Assembly: GCF_023015615.1 (NCBI RefSeq)
Contig: NZ_JALKAJ010000005.1
Location: 434,001-498,000, forward strand
Reading direction: 5' to 3'
Length of the DNA: 64,000 nucleotides
Source of the DNA: Qipengyuania sp. S6317L1
GTDB taxonomy: Bacteria; Pseudomonadota; Alphaproteobacteria; Sphingomonadales; Sphingomonadaceae
Positions 46,401-55,891 of the stretch are shown piece by piece (positions within the stretch are counted from its first letter, which is position 1; each line of letters opens with the position of its first letter). The translations under genes and the position numbers were made by a program. Below the pieces are notes generated by a model. It was not told the origin of the DNA. It was given only the letters and a program-made list of their open reading frames with translations, and searched no databases.

Positions 46401-46516
46401 AGGAGAAACCGGACTACAAGGGTTACACCGACTATGATCAACTGATGCGGCTTGAAGAATGGATCGTGCAGTTGAGCGAGCCCAATGCCGAACAGCGCGG
46501 GGAGGGCGACCAATGA
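43478..46516 (+). CDS. addB: Double-strand break repair protein AddB
   Basis: Partner of AddA in the RecBCD-like helicase-nuclease for DNA end processing. The 1012-residue protein has a degenerate helicase N-terminus (the Walker region around LLVPSSRAARTI is not canonical) and a C-terminal RecB-type nuclease near residues 850-880, with VRGRVDRID and IVDYKTGGP holding the Asp and Lys. Length is like other alphaproteobacterial AddB proteins. The GTG start overlaps murU by 8 bases, and the addA start overlaps its stop, so both are made in one unit. Confidence 0.93.
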   Translation: MAEESHPNIYSIAAHRGFADALVAGIVPRYSDGELGLAKLTLLVPSSRAARTISEAFIRHTGAHGKAGMLMPRMVTIGDLDLDEALGALLDPLGASDIPPSIEPTKRWLEIAKLIEVERAELGEKPMPGAARLRMARDLARTMDRLLVEQKDPADLIAEPVLKMLDDLSKHWQDSLRIFAKVQARWRSRLDEMGAVDAATRRNRLFERAAKKWRANPPETPVVAAGVTSASPALARMLRAVAYLPNGAVILPDLDLTLSDEAWDELGRAGAAPEPGGEIFAKKDALTHPQYHLKLLLERMGIAREEVRPWHRSGMSAAEPARSRAISSLFLPPQASKSWVKLEKSQRRLDKVRLMTSATAEDEAQAIAILVREALEEPEKRVAVISADRSLARRVAQNLHRWNIEANDTAGRALSLTAAGRMFGLLADLVTHGPTPAQVIGALAHPLVHRDDPDERRAWLRALRKFDRELRGPTPAPGLGPLREIAQKAGVAEWWERVEAILSTLTDLPDEMALADALDWLSEAGEALAGEALWAREDGRALSQMVEDLRLHARAVGTVAAPSDLAGIVRDCMDEIAVRPPYGGHPRVAIYGLLESRLARADLVICAGLNEGSWPQAPGSEALLAPAILRALGVPGAEFRIGLAAHDLAGAMGAPEVVLSRAQRDAEGPTLPSRFLLRVEALLGELARDAREERMERLQARLDRAPEPAPPYPRPKPLPSAEQRKVDIKVTALDRLLGDPYQFYAAEILGLRKLEPLAADPFGDPALRGTLVHDILDAWHTARVSDPALKIVPFATQKFEEAQVHPLFKGLWQPRLLAAMERFEQCIDKAALEGRQVVATEANGAMMVHGVKVRGRVDRIDRMPDGTHAIVDYKTGGPPSASQVEKGFALQMGLLGLIARDGSFEADGLIFGETQRYEYWSLARKKGEFGYSDQPMKVGSKKSGLTPDRFLPAHEEFLAEAISDYIAGSEPFTAKEKPDYKGYTDYDQLMRLEEWIVQLSEPNAEQRGEGDQ

Positions 46517-49500
46517 GCGGCGCGGTCTATCCCCTCAAGGACAATCAACTCGGCGCTGCAAACCCGCGCGACAATGTTTGGCTGTCGGCCTCTGCCGGCA
46601 CCGGCAAAACGCAGGTTCTGTCTGCGCGCGTGCTGCGACTGCTCCTCACCCCCGGTGTCGATCCATCGCATATCCTGTGCCTCACCTTCACTAAAGCGGG
46701 CGCTGCCGAAATGGCAACGCGCATCAACTCTGTGCTCGCGCGCTGGGTGAGGCTCGATGATGTCACCTTGATGCAGGAATTGGGCTATCTTGGTGCAGAT
46801 AAGAGCACCGCATCACGCGACCACGCGCGAACCCTGTTTGCAAGCGTGCTCGATTGCCCGGGTGGCGGTCTTCGGATCGATACAATCCACGCCTTCTCGC
46901 AGTGGCTGCTCGCCAACTTCCCCGAAGAAGCAGAGCTACCCCCCGGCGCGCGGCCAATGGAAGATCGCGAGCGCGAGCTTCTGGCTCGCGAAGTGCTGGC
47001 CGAAATGCTGGGCGAGGGTGACGCAACGCTCACTGCCAATGTCGAGAACTTCGCGCGCGCCAAGCATCCCGATGCCCTTCGCTCGTGGCTGATGCGTTGC
47101 ACTGGTGCGGCGGATATGTGGCTTGGGACCGATGGCTGGCAATCGCCGATGGCGACGCGGGTCAAGCGCCTGATCGATATGCCCAGCGATGCGGATGAAA
47201 GGTGGGCAGAGGAGGTGCTTCATCCCGACACTTTCCCGGATCATCAATTGGCTACGCTTAAACAGGCATTGAACGAGTGGGGCAAACCTTCAGGACAGGC
47301 GGCCGTTGAGGGTATCGAGAAATGGCTCGATACCGAACCGGATCAGCGCGGGGATGCGGTCAGTTCGCTCATTGGGGGGATTCTCAATGGAGAGGGACTT
47401 CCAAACGGTAAACTGCGATATGCGAAAAAACATGACGAGCAATTTGTCGAGCGCCAGCAAGAGGTATCGGACACCCTTGCGATCTTTAGCGAACGCCGCG
47501 CGCTCCTCAACCTCGCCGAGTTCCTCACCAGCGCGCTCGAAATGGGCCGGGCATTTTGGGAACGGTGGGAAGCGGCTAAATTGCGCGAGGGCTATCTCGA
47601 TTTCGACGATCTCATCCGGCGCGCAGCCGAGCTTTTGGGCGACAAGGACGCCTCGGCATGGATACGCTACAAGCTTGATCGCAGCTTTGACCACATCCTT
47701 ATTGACGAAGCGCAGGACACCAACGCTTCACAATGGAAGATTATCGACGCGCTGATCGACGATTTCTTCTCAGGCGAAGGTGCAAGCGGCGACAAAATTC
47801 GCACGATCTTCACCGTAGGCGACTATAAACAGGCGATCTTTGGCTTTCAGGGGACAAGCCCAGAAAACTTTGACCGCGCCAAACTGAAGGTCAAGAAGCG
47901 CATTGACGATGCCAAGGCGACCGCGCTCGAAATGCGCGATAACCGCCGCTTGCCAACGTGGAATGACCTTGATCTTGGGCGCTCTTTCCGGACCGCTATG
48001 CCCGTGCTCGATTTCGTCAATCGTACGATGGGGGCGATTGGGCACGCCGAATTCGGGCTCACCGAACCTTCTAAGCCTCACAAAGGCGATGATCGGCCCG
48101 GATTGGTGACATTGTGGAACCCGGTGAAGGCGGAGACTTCTGACGGAGAGGCGGAGGAACACGACCGCGATTACAATCGTGACAGCGATGATGATCATGC
48201 CGACAAGCGCGAGCAGGATTGGCTGCCTGCGCATGACACGCGAATGGCCGAGAAGATCGCGCAGCAGGTGAGCCGCTGGGTTGATCCGAGCAATCCCGAA
48301 CACGAACCCTTTGTGCTCGAGAAGGGCGAGCGCCGCCATGCAACCGCAGGCGATGTGATGGTGCTTGTGCGAAAGCGCAGAGACATCGCGCGCCAGATTG
48401 TCGCCAAGCTCCATGCCAAAGGTGTCGCGGTGGCGGGGGTCGACCGGTTGAGGCTTGGCGAGCCGCTTGCGGTCAAAGACCTGATGGCCGCGCTCCGCTT
48501 TGCATCTCAGCCTCTGGATGACCTCTCGCTTGCCAATTTGCTCGCATCGCCGCTCATTGGATGGGATCAGGACGACCTGTTGCAATATGTGCCGCGCGAA
48601 CAGGGGAAGCGGTTGTGGGACCATCTTCGGGGGCACGAGGATCCGCGCGTTCAACAGACCGCCGAGAAGCTTAAAGACCTGCTCGCCCGCGCCGATTATG
48701 ACACGCCGCAGGACCTGCTCGCTTGGCTTTTGACCGGGCCCTGGGCTGCGCGCCGCGAATTGGTGGCGCGGCTAGGGCGAGAGGCGAACGATCCGATTGA
48801 TGAGCTTCTCAATTCCGCCTTCGCCTATCAAAGCGCGCACACGCCAAGCCTTGCAGGGTTTATCGAGTGGTTCGATGCCAGCACCGCTGAGCTTAAGCGC
48901 GATGCGGATGACGCTGAGGGGCTAGTGCGGGTGATGACCGTGCACGGCTCGAAAGGTTTGCAGGCGCCGATTGTGATCCTTGCCGATGCGACCGATGACC
49001 TTGGCAAGCCGGGCGATCTCGCATTGCCTGATGATCCCTTGCAGAAGGGAGGCAAGGATCTGCGCGAGGTGCCGCTGCCTTCGTTCAAAAAGGATGAGCT
49101 GGTCGGCCCTGCTGCAGACGCATTAGAGAAAGCCAAGGCGGATGCGATTCAAGAGCATTGGCGGCTTCTTTATGTGGCAATCACGCGGGCGGAAGAGGCG
49201 CTGTTTATCGGCGGGTCACTCGGTCCAAAGGCCGCGAAGAAGGGCCCGCCTGACGATTCGTGGTATGCGAGACTAGAGCCCGTTTTCGATACACCGCTGC
49301 AAACCGACGACATATGGGTTTCTCGGCGTGAGTTCGGCGTGCGCGCTGACGCACTCGTATCTGTGGATGAAACGCGCGGCGAAGAAGCGCATCCGGAGCC
49401 GCCTTCATGGCTGACGACACCAATTGGCCCAGAGCCCAAACCACCGCGTCCGCTTGCCCCAAGTTCCGCTGGCGAGGAGCAGGGTAGCGATCCTCCGCTC

Positions 49501-50058
49501 GAGCCCGAATACGCCAAGGTGGCCGCACGGCGGGGCACTGTGATCCACGCATTGCTTGAGCGTCTGCCCGATGTGCGCCCTGACGAACGGCGCGACGCGG
49601 CGAAGGATTGGCTGGAACGAAGAGCAGGGGATCTGGATGAGGTTGTCCGTACCGAAATGCTCGAAAGCGCGCTTTCTGTCCTTGATAACCCGCAGTTTTC
49701 GGACGTTTTCTCTGCCCAAGCGCTTGCTGAAGTGCCGCTTGCAGCAACGGTCGATGGCGTCGTGATCGCGGGCACTGCTGACCGGCTGCTGGTCACGCCG
49801 GAAGCCGTCACGGTGGTTGACTTCAAGACCACGCGGCGTCCACCCGAAAGTCTCGAAACTGTTCCAGCGGCCACTGTGAAGCAAATGGCGGCCTATGTTT
49901 CGGCACTCGAAGCGATCTATCCCGGAAGAACCATTCGGGCAGGTGTCTTGTACACCCAGACGCCGGAACTGTTCGAGCTGTCATCCAATATGATTGACAC
50001 ACACAAGCGCCAGTTTGACGAGGCACAGGATAAGTTTGCGCCGCTTGATATTGAGTGA
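46513..50058 (+). CDS. addA: Double-strand break repair helicase AddA
   Basis: A UvrD-type helicase plus nuclease of 1181 residues. Walker A is SASAGTGKT at about residues 26-34, the DEXX box is LIDEAQDTNASQW, later motifs include TVHGSKGL and VAITRAEEAL. The C-terminal RecB nuclease has GTADRLL and VVDFKTTRRPP near residue 1100. The ATG at 46513 overlaps the addB stop (ATGA). Together with AddB it would resect breaks and load RecA. Confidence 0.95.
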   Translation: MSGAVYPLKDNQLGAANPRDNVWLSASAGTGKTQVLSARVLRLLLTPGVDPSHILCLTFTKAGAAEMATRINSVLARWVRLDDVTLMQELGYLGADKSTASRDHARTLFASVLDCPGGGLRIDTIHAFSQWLLANFPEEAELPPGARPMEDRERELLAREVLAEMLGEGDATLTANVENFARAKHPDALRSWLMRCTGAADMWLGTDGWQSPMATRVKRLIDMPSDADERWAEEVLHPDTFPDHQLATLKQALNEWGKPSGQAAVEGIEKWLDTEPDQRGDAVSSLIGGILNGEGLPNGKLRYAKKHDEQFVERQQEVSDTLAIFSERRALLNLAEFLTSALEMGRAFWERWEAAKLREGYLDFDDLIRRAAELLGDKDASAWIRYKLDRSFDHILIDEAQDTNASQWKIIDALIDDFFSGEGASGDKIRTIFTVGDYKQAIFGFQGTSPENFDRAKLKVKKRIDDAKATALEMRDNRRLPTWNDLDLGRSFRTAMPVLDFVNRTMGAIGHAEFGLTEPSKPHKGDDRPGLVTLWNPVKAETSDGEAEEHDRDYNRDSDDDHADKREQDWLPAHDTRMAEKIAQQVSRWVDPSNPEHEPFVLEKGERRHATAGDVMVLVRKRRDIARQIVAKLHAKGVAVAGVDRLRLGEPLAVKDLMAALRFASQPLDDLSLANLLASPLIGWDQDDLLQYVPREQGKRLWDHLRGHEDPRVQQTAEKLKDLLARADYDTPQDLLAWLLTGPWAARRELVARLGREANDPIDELLNSAFAYQSAHTPSLAGFIEWFDASTAELKRDADDAEGLVRVMTVHGSKGLQAPIVILADATDDLGKPGDLALPDDPLQKGGKDLREVPLPSFKKDELVGPAADALEKAKADAIQEHWRLLYVAITRAEEALFIGGSLGPKAAKKGPPDDSWYARLEPVFDTPLQTDDIWVSRREFGVRADALVSVDETRGEEAHPEPPSWLTTPIGPEPKPPRPLAPSSAGEEQGSDPPLEPEYAKVAARRGTVIHALLERLPDVRPDERRDAAKDWLERRAGDLDEVVRTEMLESALSVLDNPQFSDVFSAQALAEVPLAATVDGVVIAGTADRLLVTPEAVTVVDFKTTRRPPESLETVPAATVKQMAAYVSALEAIYPGRTIRAGVLYTQTPELFELSSNMIDTHKRQFDEAQDKFAPLDIE

Positions 50059-50110
50059 GGCGCGATAGCGACTAGATTGAACGCAACACGAAATCACGAG
50101 GAGAGCCACT

Positions 50111-50431
50111 ATGGCCACCGTCAATGTTACCGATGCAAGTTTTGAGGCCGATGTTCTTGGCAGCGACAAACCCGTTCTGGTCGATTTTTGGGCCGATTGG
50201 TGCGGTCCGTGCAAGATGATTGCGCCAGCTCTTGAAGAGATCAGCGAAGAGCTGGGCGACAGCGTCACAATCGCCAAGATGGATATCATGGAAAATACCG
50301 GCGTCCCAGCCGACATGGGCGTGCAGTCGATCCCGCTCATGGTTCTGTTCAAGAACGGTGAGCCGGTCGCGCGCAAGGTTGGCGCTGCACCAAAAAGCCA
50401 GCTTAAAGAGTGGCTTCAAAGCGAAATTTAA
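50111..50431 (+). CDS. trxA: Thioredoxin
   Basis: A 106-residue general disulfide reductase with the active site WCGPCK (Cys31, Cys34), the conserved cis-proline in QSIPLMVLFK and the family fold throughout. It follows addA by 52 bases with a GAGGAGAG site before the ATG. Cotranscription with addBA is possible; the addA-trxA order is frequent in this group of bacteria. Confidence 0.96.
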   Translation: MATVNVTDASFEADVLGSDKPVLVDFWADWCGPCKMIAPALEEISEELGDSVTIAKMDIMENTGVPADMGVQSIPLMVLFKNGEPVARKVGAAPKSQLKEWLQSEI

Positions 50432-50435
50432 GGGT

Positions 50436-50475
50436 TAAGGGGTCCGGTCGAGCCAGTGCGCTTGGCCGGGCCTTA
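50436..50475. terminator. Dyad between convergent trxA and IMPase genes, possible terminator
   Basis: TAAGG and CCTTA arms enclose CCGG and GCCA/TGGC inner pairs in the 44-base convergent gap. There is no long T run, so termination is uncertain. Confidence 0.35.
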
Positions 50476-51288
50476 TCAGTCCAGCCGTCCTTCGAGACGT
50501 TTGGCAAACGCTTCCCACAAATCCGGGTGTGATGCGCCAATCATTCCGGTGCGATCGTGTTCGTCCACGCGATATTCGCTTCCATCGATGCGCGCTGCTC
50601 TTCCGCCCGCCTCGTTGAGCCACAAGACCCCCGCTGCATGATCCCAGGCGAGTGTGCGCTTGAACACCGAGATGTCGTTCTCACCCAGGGCAAGGCGCGG
50701 ATATTGCTCCGCAGCGCATCGTGGGATGTCGACGAGCGTGTAGTGCGGGGTGATCTTTTCATCCATTTCTGCGCGTTGCTCGGCATTGAGGAAAAGCGTG
50801 CTTATTCCCGCCACAGGAGGGGTTTGTCCCGTGGTCTGGGCGGTGATCCGCTCCCCGTTGACGTATGCGCCATCGCCTTTGCGCGCGTGGCACAAGCGGT
50901 CCTTGATCGGGTCATAAAGCCAGCCTGCCACCGCGATACCTGCATCGGCCAACGCTACGATAATACCGAAAGGCTCCTTGCCTTTGGTAAAGTTTGCGGT
51001 GCCATCCAACGGGTCGATGATCCAGCACGCCTCCGAGAGCTTGTCGAGCACGGTTGGATCGGCTGCTACAGCTTCCTCGCCTACCACGGCCACATCTGGC
51101 GCCAGCTTGGTCAGCGCTTCGCTGAGAAATTCCTCAATCTCGCGGTCAACCACGGTGACCGGGTCGCCCTCTCCCTTCATTTCGATTTCATCCTCGGCCA
51201 GCATGCGGAAACGCGGCATCATCGAGCGTTCGGCAGCAAAGCGAAGAAGGTCGCGAATTTCGGCGTCGAGTGGGGAGAATTCGGTCAT
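50476..51288 (-). CDS. Inositol monophosphatase family phosphatase (HisN/SuhB type)
   Basis: The 270-residue Mg-dependent phosphatase has the three family motifs: GEEAVA, the metal-binding DPLDGTANF and WDHAAGVLWLNEAGG near the end. Among alphaproteobacteria this branch often serves as histidinol-phosphate phosphatase, but inositol-1-phosphate or 3'-phosphoadenosine phosphate are alternatives. It begins 9 bases after argJ, so an argJ-IMPase operon is likely; an amino-acid biosynthesis partner slightly favours HisN. Confidence 0.88.
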   Translation of the reverse strand: MTEFSPLDAEIRDLLRFAAERSMMPRFRMLAEDEIEMKGEGDPVTVVDREIEEFLSEALTKLAPDVAVVGEEAVAADPTVLDKLSEACWIIDPLDGTANFTKGKEPFGIIVALADAGIAVAGWLYDPIKDRLCHARKGDGAYVNGERITAQTTGQTPPVAGISTLFLNAEQRAEMDEKITPHYTLVDIPRCAAEQYPRLALGENDISVFKRTLAWDHAAGVLWLNEAGGRAARIDGSEYRVDEHDRTGMIGASHPDLWEAFAKRLEGRLD

Positions 51289-51297
51289 TTGCGGCCC

Positions 51298-52524
51298 TTA
51301 TGAGCGGTAGTCGGCGTTGATTGAAATATAGCCGTGGGTGAGGTCGCAGGTCCAAACGGTGGCCGCGCCACCGCCCATGCCAAGGTCAACGGCAAGGTCG
51401 ATCTCCTGACCTTTCAAATGTTCTGCCACGGGAGATTCATCGTAGTTTTCGAGCGGCAGGCCATCGCGCGCTGCCCATATTCCGCCAAACGCGATGGAGA
51501 GCCTGTCACGATCAGCCGGTTCGCCCGCCTTGCCCACCGCCATCACCACGCGGCCCCAATTGGCGTCTTCTCCCGCAATTGCGGTCTTGACGAGCGGCGA
51601 GTTCGCAATGGCGAGACCCACGCGGCGTGCGCTGTCATCATTGGCCGCGCCAGAAACGCGAACGGTGATGAATTTGGACGCCCCTTCGCCGTCGCGCACC
51701 ACCGCCTGGGCTAGCGCGCGGCACACATCGCGAAGCGCCGCAGCAAAGGCATCTGCGCCCGGGCTGTCCCATCCCGTGATGCGCCGATGGCCGGCTTTGC
51801 CGGTTGCAAAGGCCAACACTGTGTCGCTCGTCGAGGTGTCTCCATCGACGGTTATGCAGGAAAAAGTCTGAAGGTTTGCTGCACTCAAAAGCTCTTGCAG
51901 AAAAGCCGGCTCTACATCGGCGTCAGTGAAAACATAACCCAGCATGGTCGCCATGTCAGGCGCGATCATGCCGGAGCCCTTGATGATCCCGCACAGTTCC
52001 ACGCGATGTTCGCCAATCATGGCCGAGGCATTGGCGCCCTTGTTGAAGGTGTCGGTGGTGTTGATTGCAGCAGCAGCATCCTCCCACCCGCAAGGCTCTG
52101 CACCAAGTGCATTGGCGACGCCTTCGCGCGCCTTGTCCTTGGGTAGCGGCACGCCGATCACCCCGGTGGAAGAAACGAGAACCTCGCTCGTCTTGCATTC
52201 AAGCGCTTTAGCAACCTGCGATTGGATAGCTTCAACCGCCTCGCGCCCACGGTGTCCGGTAAAGGCATTGGAATTGCCGGCATTGACGATCAAGGCGCGT
52301 GCCGAACCTGATTTCACCTGTTCGCGGCCAAGTTCAACCTCTGAGGACGCGCAAGCCGACTGGGTGAAAACACCCGCAACGCTTGTCCCCTCATCAAGCT
52401 CCACGAAAGTCAGATCGCACCGATCCCACTCCTTGTACCGCGCCCGCGCCACGCGCAGGATCACACCGTCAATTGCGGGCATGTCGGGAAAGGGCAGGGC
52501 AAGGGGAGAAGTTGCAAGGTCCAT
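51298..52524 (-). CDS. argJ: Bifunctional ornithine/glutamate acetyltransferase
   Basis: Catalyses acetyl transfer from N-acetylornithine to glutamate in the arginine cycle. The 408-residue precursor cleaves itself before the Thr in GMIAPDMATMLGYVFTDA. Other blocks, NAGNSNAFTG and the VAVGKAGEPAD region, are typical. The start at 52524 gives the normal N-terminus. It is divergent from the small secreted protein in front of secA, with a 153-base spacer. No other arg gene is in the window. Confidence 0.94.
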   Translation of the reverse strand: MDLATSPLALPFPDMPAIDGVILRVARARYKEWDRCDLTFVELDEGTSVAGVFTQSACASSEVELGREQVKSGSARALIVNAGNSNAFTGHRGREAVEAIQSQVAKALECKTSEVLVSSTGVIGVPLPKDKAREGVANALGAEPCGWEDAAAAINTTDTFNKGANASAMIGEHRVELCGIIKGSGMIAPDMATMLGYVFTDADVEPAFLQELLSAANLQTFSCITVDGDTSTSDTVLAFATGKAGHRRITGWDSPGADAFAAALRDVCRALAQAVVRDGEGASKFITVRVSGAANDDSARRVGLAIANSPLVKTAIAGEDANWGRVVMAVGKAGEPADRDRLSIAFGGIWAARDGLPLENYDESPVAEHLKGQEIDLAVDLGMGGGAATVWTCDLTHGYISINADYRS

Positions 52525-52677
52525 AACGCTTGCGCCCTAGTCGCCTTTTATCGAGGCTGCAATCAGGCAGAAGGAGCACAAAGTCACCATTTATTCACCA
52601 TAATTGCGCAAAGGATCTGGCTGCCGCTTGCATGGCGGTGGACGAAGCTGCCTAAAACGCCTATTTGAGCGCCCATA

Positions 52678-52962
52678 ATGATCAAACGCCATCTCCTGAC
52701 GCTGTTCGTGCTGTTGAGCGGTCTTGCCGCTTTGCAAGCGCCCGTGCATGCGTCATGCGGAGAGGCTACGGCAGCACATGCCGGCGCTTTGCATGGCAGT
52801 TGTGACGTAACGGACGCGGGTCACAGTTCCTGCGCATTCGTGGCAGAAGCGCGCGCCAAAGCGCAAGAGGAAGACGGTGAGGGGCCGAACGCCCACGAGC
52901 CTGCACGTGCGCCAGCGGCGCTCGTTCCATATATTTTCGGGGTCGATCGCGCGCTGGAATAG
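52678..52962 (+). CDS. Small secreted protein upstream of secA, candidate leader peptide
   Basis: A 94-residue protein with a signal peptide (KRHLLTLFVLLSGLAALQ) and a likely cleavage after Ala25 (VHA|SC). The mature part has four cysteines near its start and is otherwise low-complexity and acidic. Near the end, Arg77-Ala78-Pro79 lies in PARAPAALVPYIFG. Position in front of secA, export signal and an RAP motif recall SecM and the RAPP-type arrest peptides. No family match is known to me and the leader function is inference. No strong ribosome binding site is seen. Confidence 0.55.
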   Translation: MIKRHLLTLFVLLSGLAALQAPVHASCGEATAAHAGALHGSCDVTDAGHSSCAFVAEARAKAQEEDGEGPNAHEPARAPAALVPYIFGVDRALE

Positions 52963-53104
52963 CGTCTTTTAGCGTTTCCAACCCCCCAAAGTCCGCAGCG
53001 TTTCCGCGCGCGGCAACCCGCATACATTACCAGCTCAATGCTCACGGTCTGCCCACATGGCGGTCCTCTGCAAAGGCAAGATATAACAAGGCTTTAGACG
53101 TTCC

Positions 53105-55873
53105 ATGTTCAACACAATCGTAAAATCAGTCTTCGGCTCTTCCAACGACCGCTATGTCAAGAAGATCAGCAAGATCGTCGACAAGATCAACGCGCTCGAA
53201 CCCATGATCGAAGGGCTCTCCGACGAGGCTTTGAAAGCGCAAACGAACAAGTTTCGCGAGCAGTTGGAAGCGGGCACCGCGCGCGATGATATCCTGCCCG
53301 AAGCCTTTGCCACCGTGCGCGAGGCGTCTAAGCGCGTGTTTGGCATGCGCCATTTCGATGTGCAGATGATTGGTGGAATCGTGCTTCAGCGAGGCGAAAT
53401 CGCTGAAATGCGCACGGGTGAGGGTAAGACCCTGATGGCGACGCTGGCGTGTTACCTGAATGCGCTAGATGGCAAGGGGGTTCATGTTATCACCGTCAAC
53501 GATTACCTTGCCCGGCGTGACGCTGCCGATATGGGTCGCCTCTACAATTGGCTTGGCCTGACGGTAGGCGTGATCGTCCCCAACATGATGGAGGCCGACA
53601 AGCGCGAGGCTTATAACGCCGACATCACTTACGGCACGAACAATGAATTCGGCTTCGATTACCTTCGCGACAATATGAAGCACGAAAAGTCGCAGCTGGT
53701 GCAGCGGCCCTTCAACTACGCGATTGTCGATGAGGTCGACTCGATCCTCATTGATGAAGCGCGTACGCCACTGATCATCTCTGGCCCGACCGAGGACAAG
53801 TCCGACCTTTACGTAAAACTCGATGAGGTCGCTAAATTGATCCCGGAGGATTGGTACGACAAGGATGAGAAGACCAAGAACATTCAGCTCAACGAAGAAG
53901 GGCTGGACAAGGTTGAAGCGCTCCTGATGGAAAAGGGGCTGCTTGAGACGGACAACCTTTACGACGTTGAAAACACGCAGGTTGTCCACCACCTCGACCA
54001 GGCCTTGAAAGCGGTCCATATGTTCAAGCGCGATGATCACTACATCGTGAAGGACGACAAGGTCGTGATCATTGATGAATTCACCGGCCGGATGATGGAA
54101 GGGCGACGTTGGTCCAATGGTCTTCACCAGGCGGTCGAGGCGAAAGAAGGCGTTAAGATCGAGCCTGAGAACCAGACCATGGCCTCGATCACCTTCCAGA
54201 ACTATTTCCGCATGTATCCAAAGCTTGCCGGCATGACCGGTACGGCGGCGACCGAGGCAGCGGAATTCTGGGACATCTACAAGGTTAACGTGGTCGAAAT
54301 TCCGACCAATCTTCCCGTCGCGCGGATCGACGAGGAAGACGAGTTTTACAAGAATACGATGGACAAGTTCGCCGCGATTGCGAAAGCAATCAAGGAGAAG
54401 AACGAAATCGGTCAGCCCATCCTTGTGGGTACTGTTTCGATCGAGAAGTCCGAATTGCTTTCGCAGTTCCTCGATAAAGAGGGCGTAGCGCACGAAGTCC
54501 TGAATGCCCGTCAACACGAGCGTGAAGCGCATATCGTGGCGCAGGCAGGCCGCATTGGCGCTGTGACTATCGCCACCAACATGGCGGGTCGCGGTACCGA
54601 TATTCAGCTCGGCGGCAACGTCGATTTCCGCATCGAAGACGAGCTTGGCAATATGGAAGAGGGTCCTGAAAAAGACGCCGCCATCACCAAGATCCGCGAG
54701 GAAGTGGCTGCTGAAAAGGCCAAGGTGCTCGAAGCAGGCGGGCTTTTCGTGCTCGGCACAGAGCGCCACGAAAGCCGTCGCATCGACAACCAGCTTCGCG
54801 GACGCTCAGGGCGTCAGGGGGACCCGGGTCTTTCGCGCTTCTACCTGTGCCTCGAAGACGATCTACTGCGCATCTTTGGCCCGGACACCTTGTTCGCCAA
54901 GATGATGAATTCAAACCTTGAGGACGGTGAGGCAATCGGCTCGAAGTGGCTGTCGAAAGCCATTGAAACCGCACAGAAAAAGGTTGAGGGCCGCAATTAC
55001 GATCAGCGTAAGAGCGTTGTTCAATACGATGATGTGATGAACGACCAGCGCAAGGTTATTTACGAACAGCGCGGCGAAATTCAGGAGTCCGAGACGGTCG
55101 ACGATGTTGTCCTCGACATGCGCCACGACACGCTGTCGTCGATTATCTACTCGAACTGCCCCGCCGGCACCTATCCAGAGCAATGGAATGTCGAAGGGCT
55201 TAAGGAGAAGATCGACGAGGTCTTCGGCCTCAATCCGCCAATTGAACAATGGCTCGAGGAAGACGAGGTCGAGCAGGAGATCATCGAAGAGCGTATCAAG
55301 GCCGAAGTTGACGTTCTTATGGAAGAGAAGATCGCCAAGGCAGAAGGTGTGAACTGGGCCGCGCTCGAAAAGCAGGTTCTGCTTGAGCGCCTGGACTACC
55401 ACTGGAAGGAGCACCTTGCGACCCTCGATGCGCTGCGTCAGGTGATCTGGATGCGTTCGGTCGCGCAGAAGAACCCGATCAACGAATACAAGCAGGAGGC
55501 GTTTGGCCTGTTTGAATCGATGCTCGACAACTTGCGTGAGGATGTGACCAAGATTCTGGTTACGTCAGAGATTCGTATGGCCCCACCGCCAGAGGCGCTG
55601 CCAGAGCTGCCCGAATTCCTGACCCACCATATCGACCCGCTGACCGGTGAAGATAACTCGAACGATGGCGATGGTTCGGAAAATCGTCTCGATATGATCG
55701 GCTCACTCGCGCCGTCGACCACGCCAGAGGCCGGCTCGGGCGGGGCGATCACCGAGAATCCCTATGCGCACCTGAACCTGTCCCGCAATGCGCTATGCCC
55801 ATGCGGGTCGGGCAAAAAATACAAACACTGTCACGGCGCAGCAGGAATTCCTCCGGTCGCGGCTCCTGTCTAA
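53105..55873 (+). CDS. secA: Preprotein translocase ATPase SecA
   Basis: The motor that drives secreted proteins through SecYEG. The 922-residue protein has Walker A in MRTGEGKTL (about 102-110), [16 protein letters not shown], the [10 protein letters not shown] and [17 protein letters not shown] motor blocks, and a C-terminal zinc motif [14 protein letters not shown] for SecB binding. The ribosome binding site AAGG lies 12 bases before the ATG. A 142-base gap separates it from the small secreted gene. Confidence 0.98.
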   Translation: MFNTIVKSVFGSSNDRYVKKISKIVDKINALEPMIEGLSDEALKAQTNKFREQLEAGTARDDILPEAFATVREASKRVFGMRHFDVQMIGGIVLQRGEIAEMRTGEGKTLMATLACYLNALDGKGVHVITVNDYLARRDAADMGRLYNWLGLTVGVIVPNMMEADKREAYNADITYGTNNEFGFDYLRDNMKHEKSQLVQRPFNYAIVDEVDSILIDEARTPLIISGPTEDKSDLYVKLDEVAKLIPEDWYDKDEKTKNIQLNEEGLDKVEALLMEKGLLETDNLYDVENTQVVHHLDQALKAVHMFKRDDHYIVKDDKVVIIDEFTGRMMEGRRWSNGLHQAVEAKEGVKIEPENQTMASITFQNYFRMYPKLAGMTGTAATEAAEFWDIYKVNVVEIPTNLPVARIDEEDEFYKNTMDKFAAIAKAIKEKNEIGQPILVGTVSIEKSELLSQFLDKEGVAHEVLNARQHEREAHIVAQAGRIGAVTIATNMAGRGTDIQLGGNVDFRIEDELGNMEEGPEKDAAITKIREEVAAEKAKVLEAGGLFVLGTERHESRRIDNQLRGRSGRQGDPGLSRFYLCLEDDLLRIFGPDTLFAKMMNSNLEDGEAIGSKWLSKAIETAQKKVEGRNYDQRKSVVQYDDVMNDQRKVIYEQRGEIQESETVDDVVLDMRHDTLSSIIYSNCPAGTYPEQWNVEGLKEKIDEVFGLNPPIEQWLEEDEVEQEIIEERIKAEVDVLMEEKIAKAEGVNWAALEKQVLLERLDYHWKEHLATLDALRQVIWMRSVAQKNPINEYKQEAFGLFESMLDNLREDVTKILVTSEIRMAPPPEALPELPEFLTHHIDPLTGEDNSNDGDGSENRLDMIGSLAPSTTPEAGSGGAITENPYAHLNLSRNALCPCGSGKKYKHCHGAAGIPPVAAPV

Positions 55874-55891
55874 GACGGGATTGGCGCAGTC

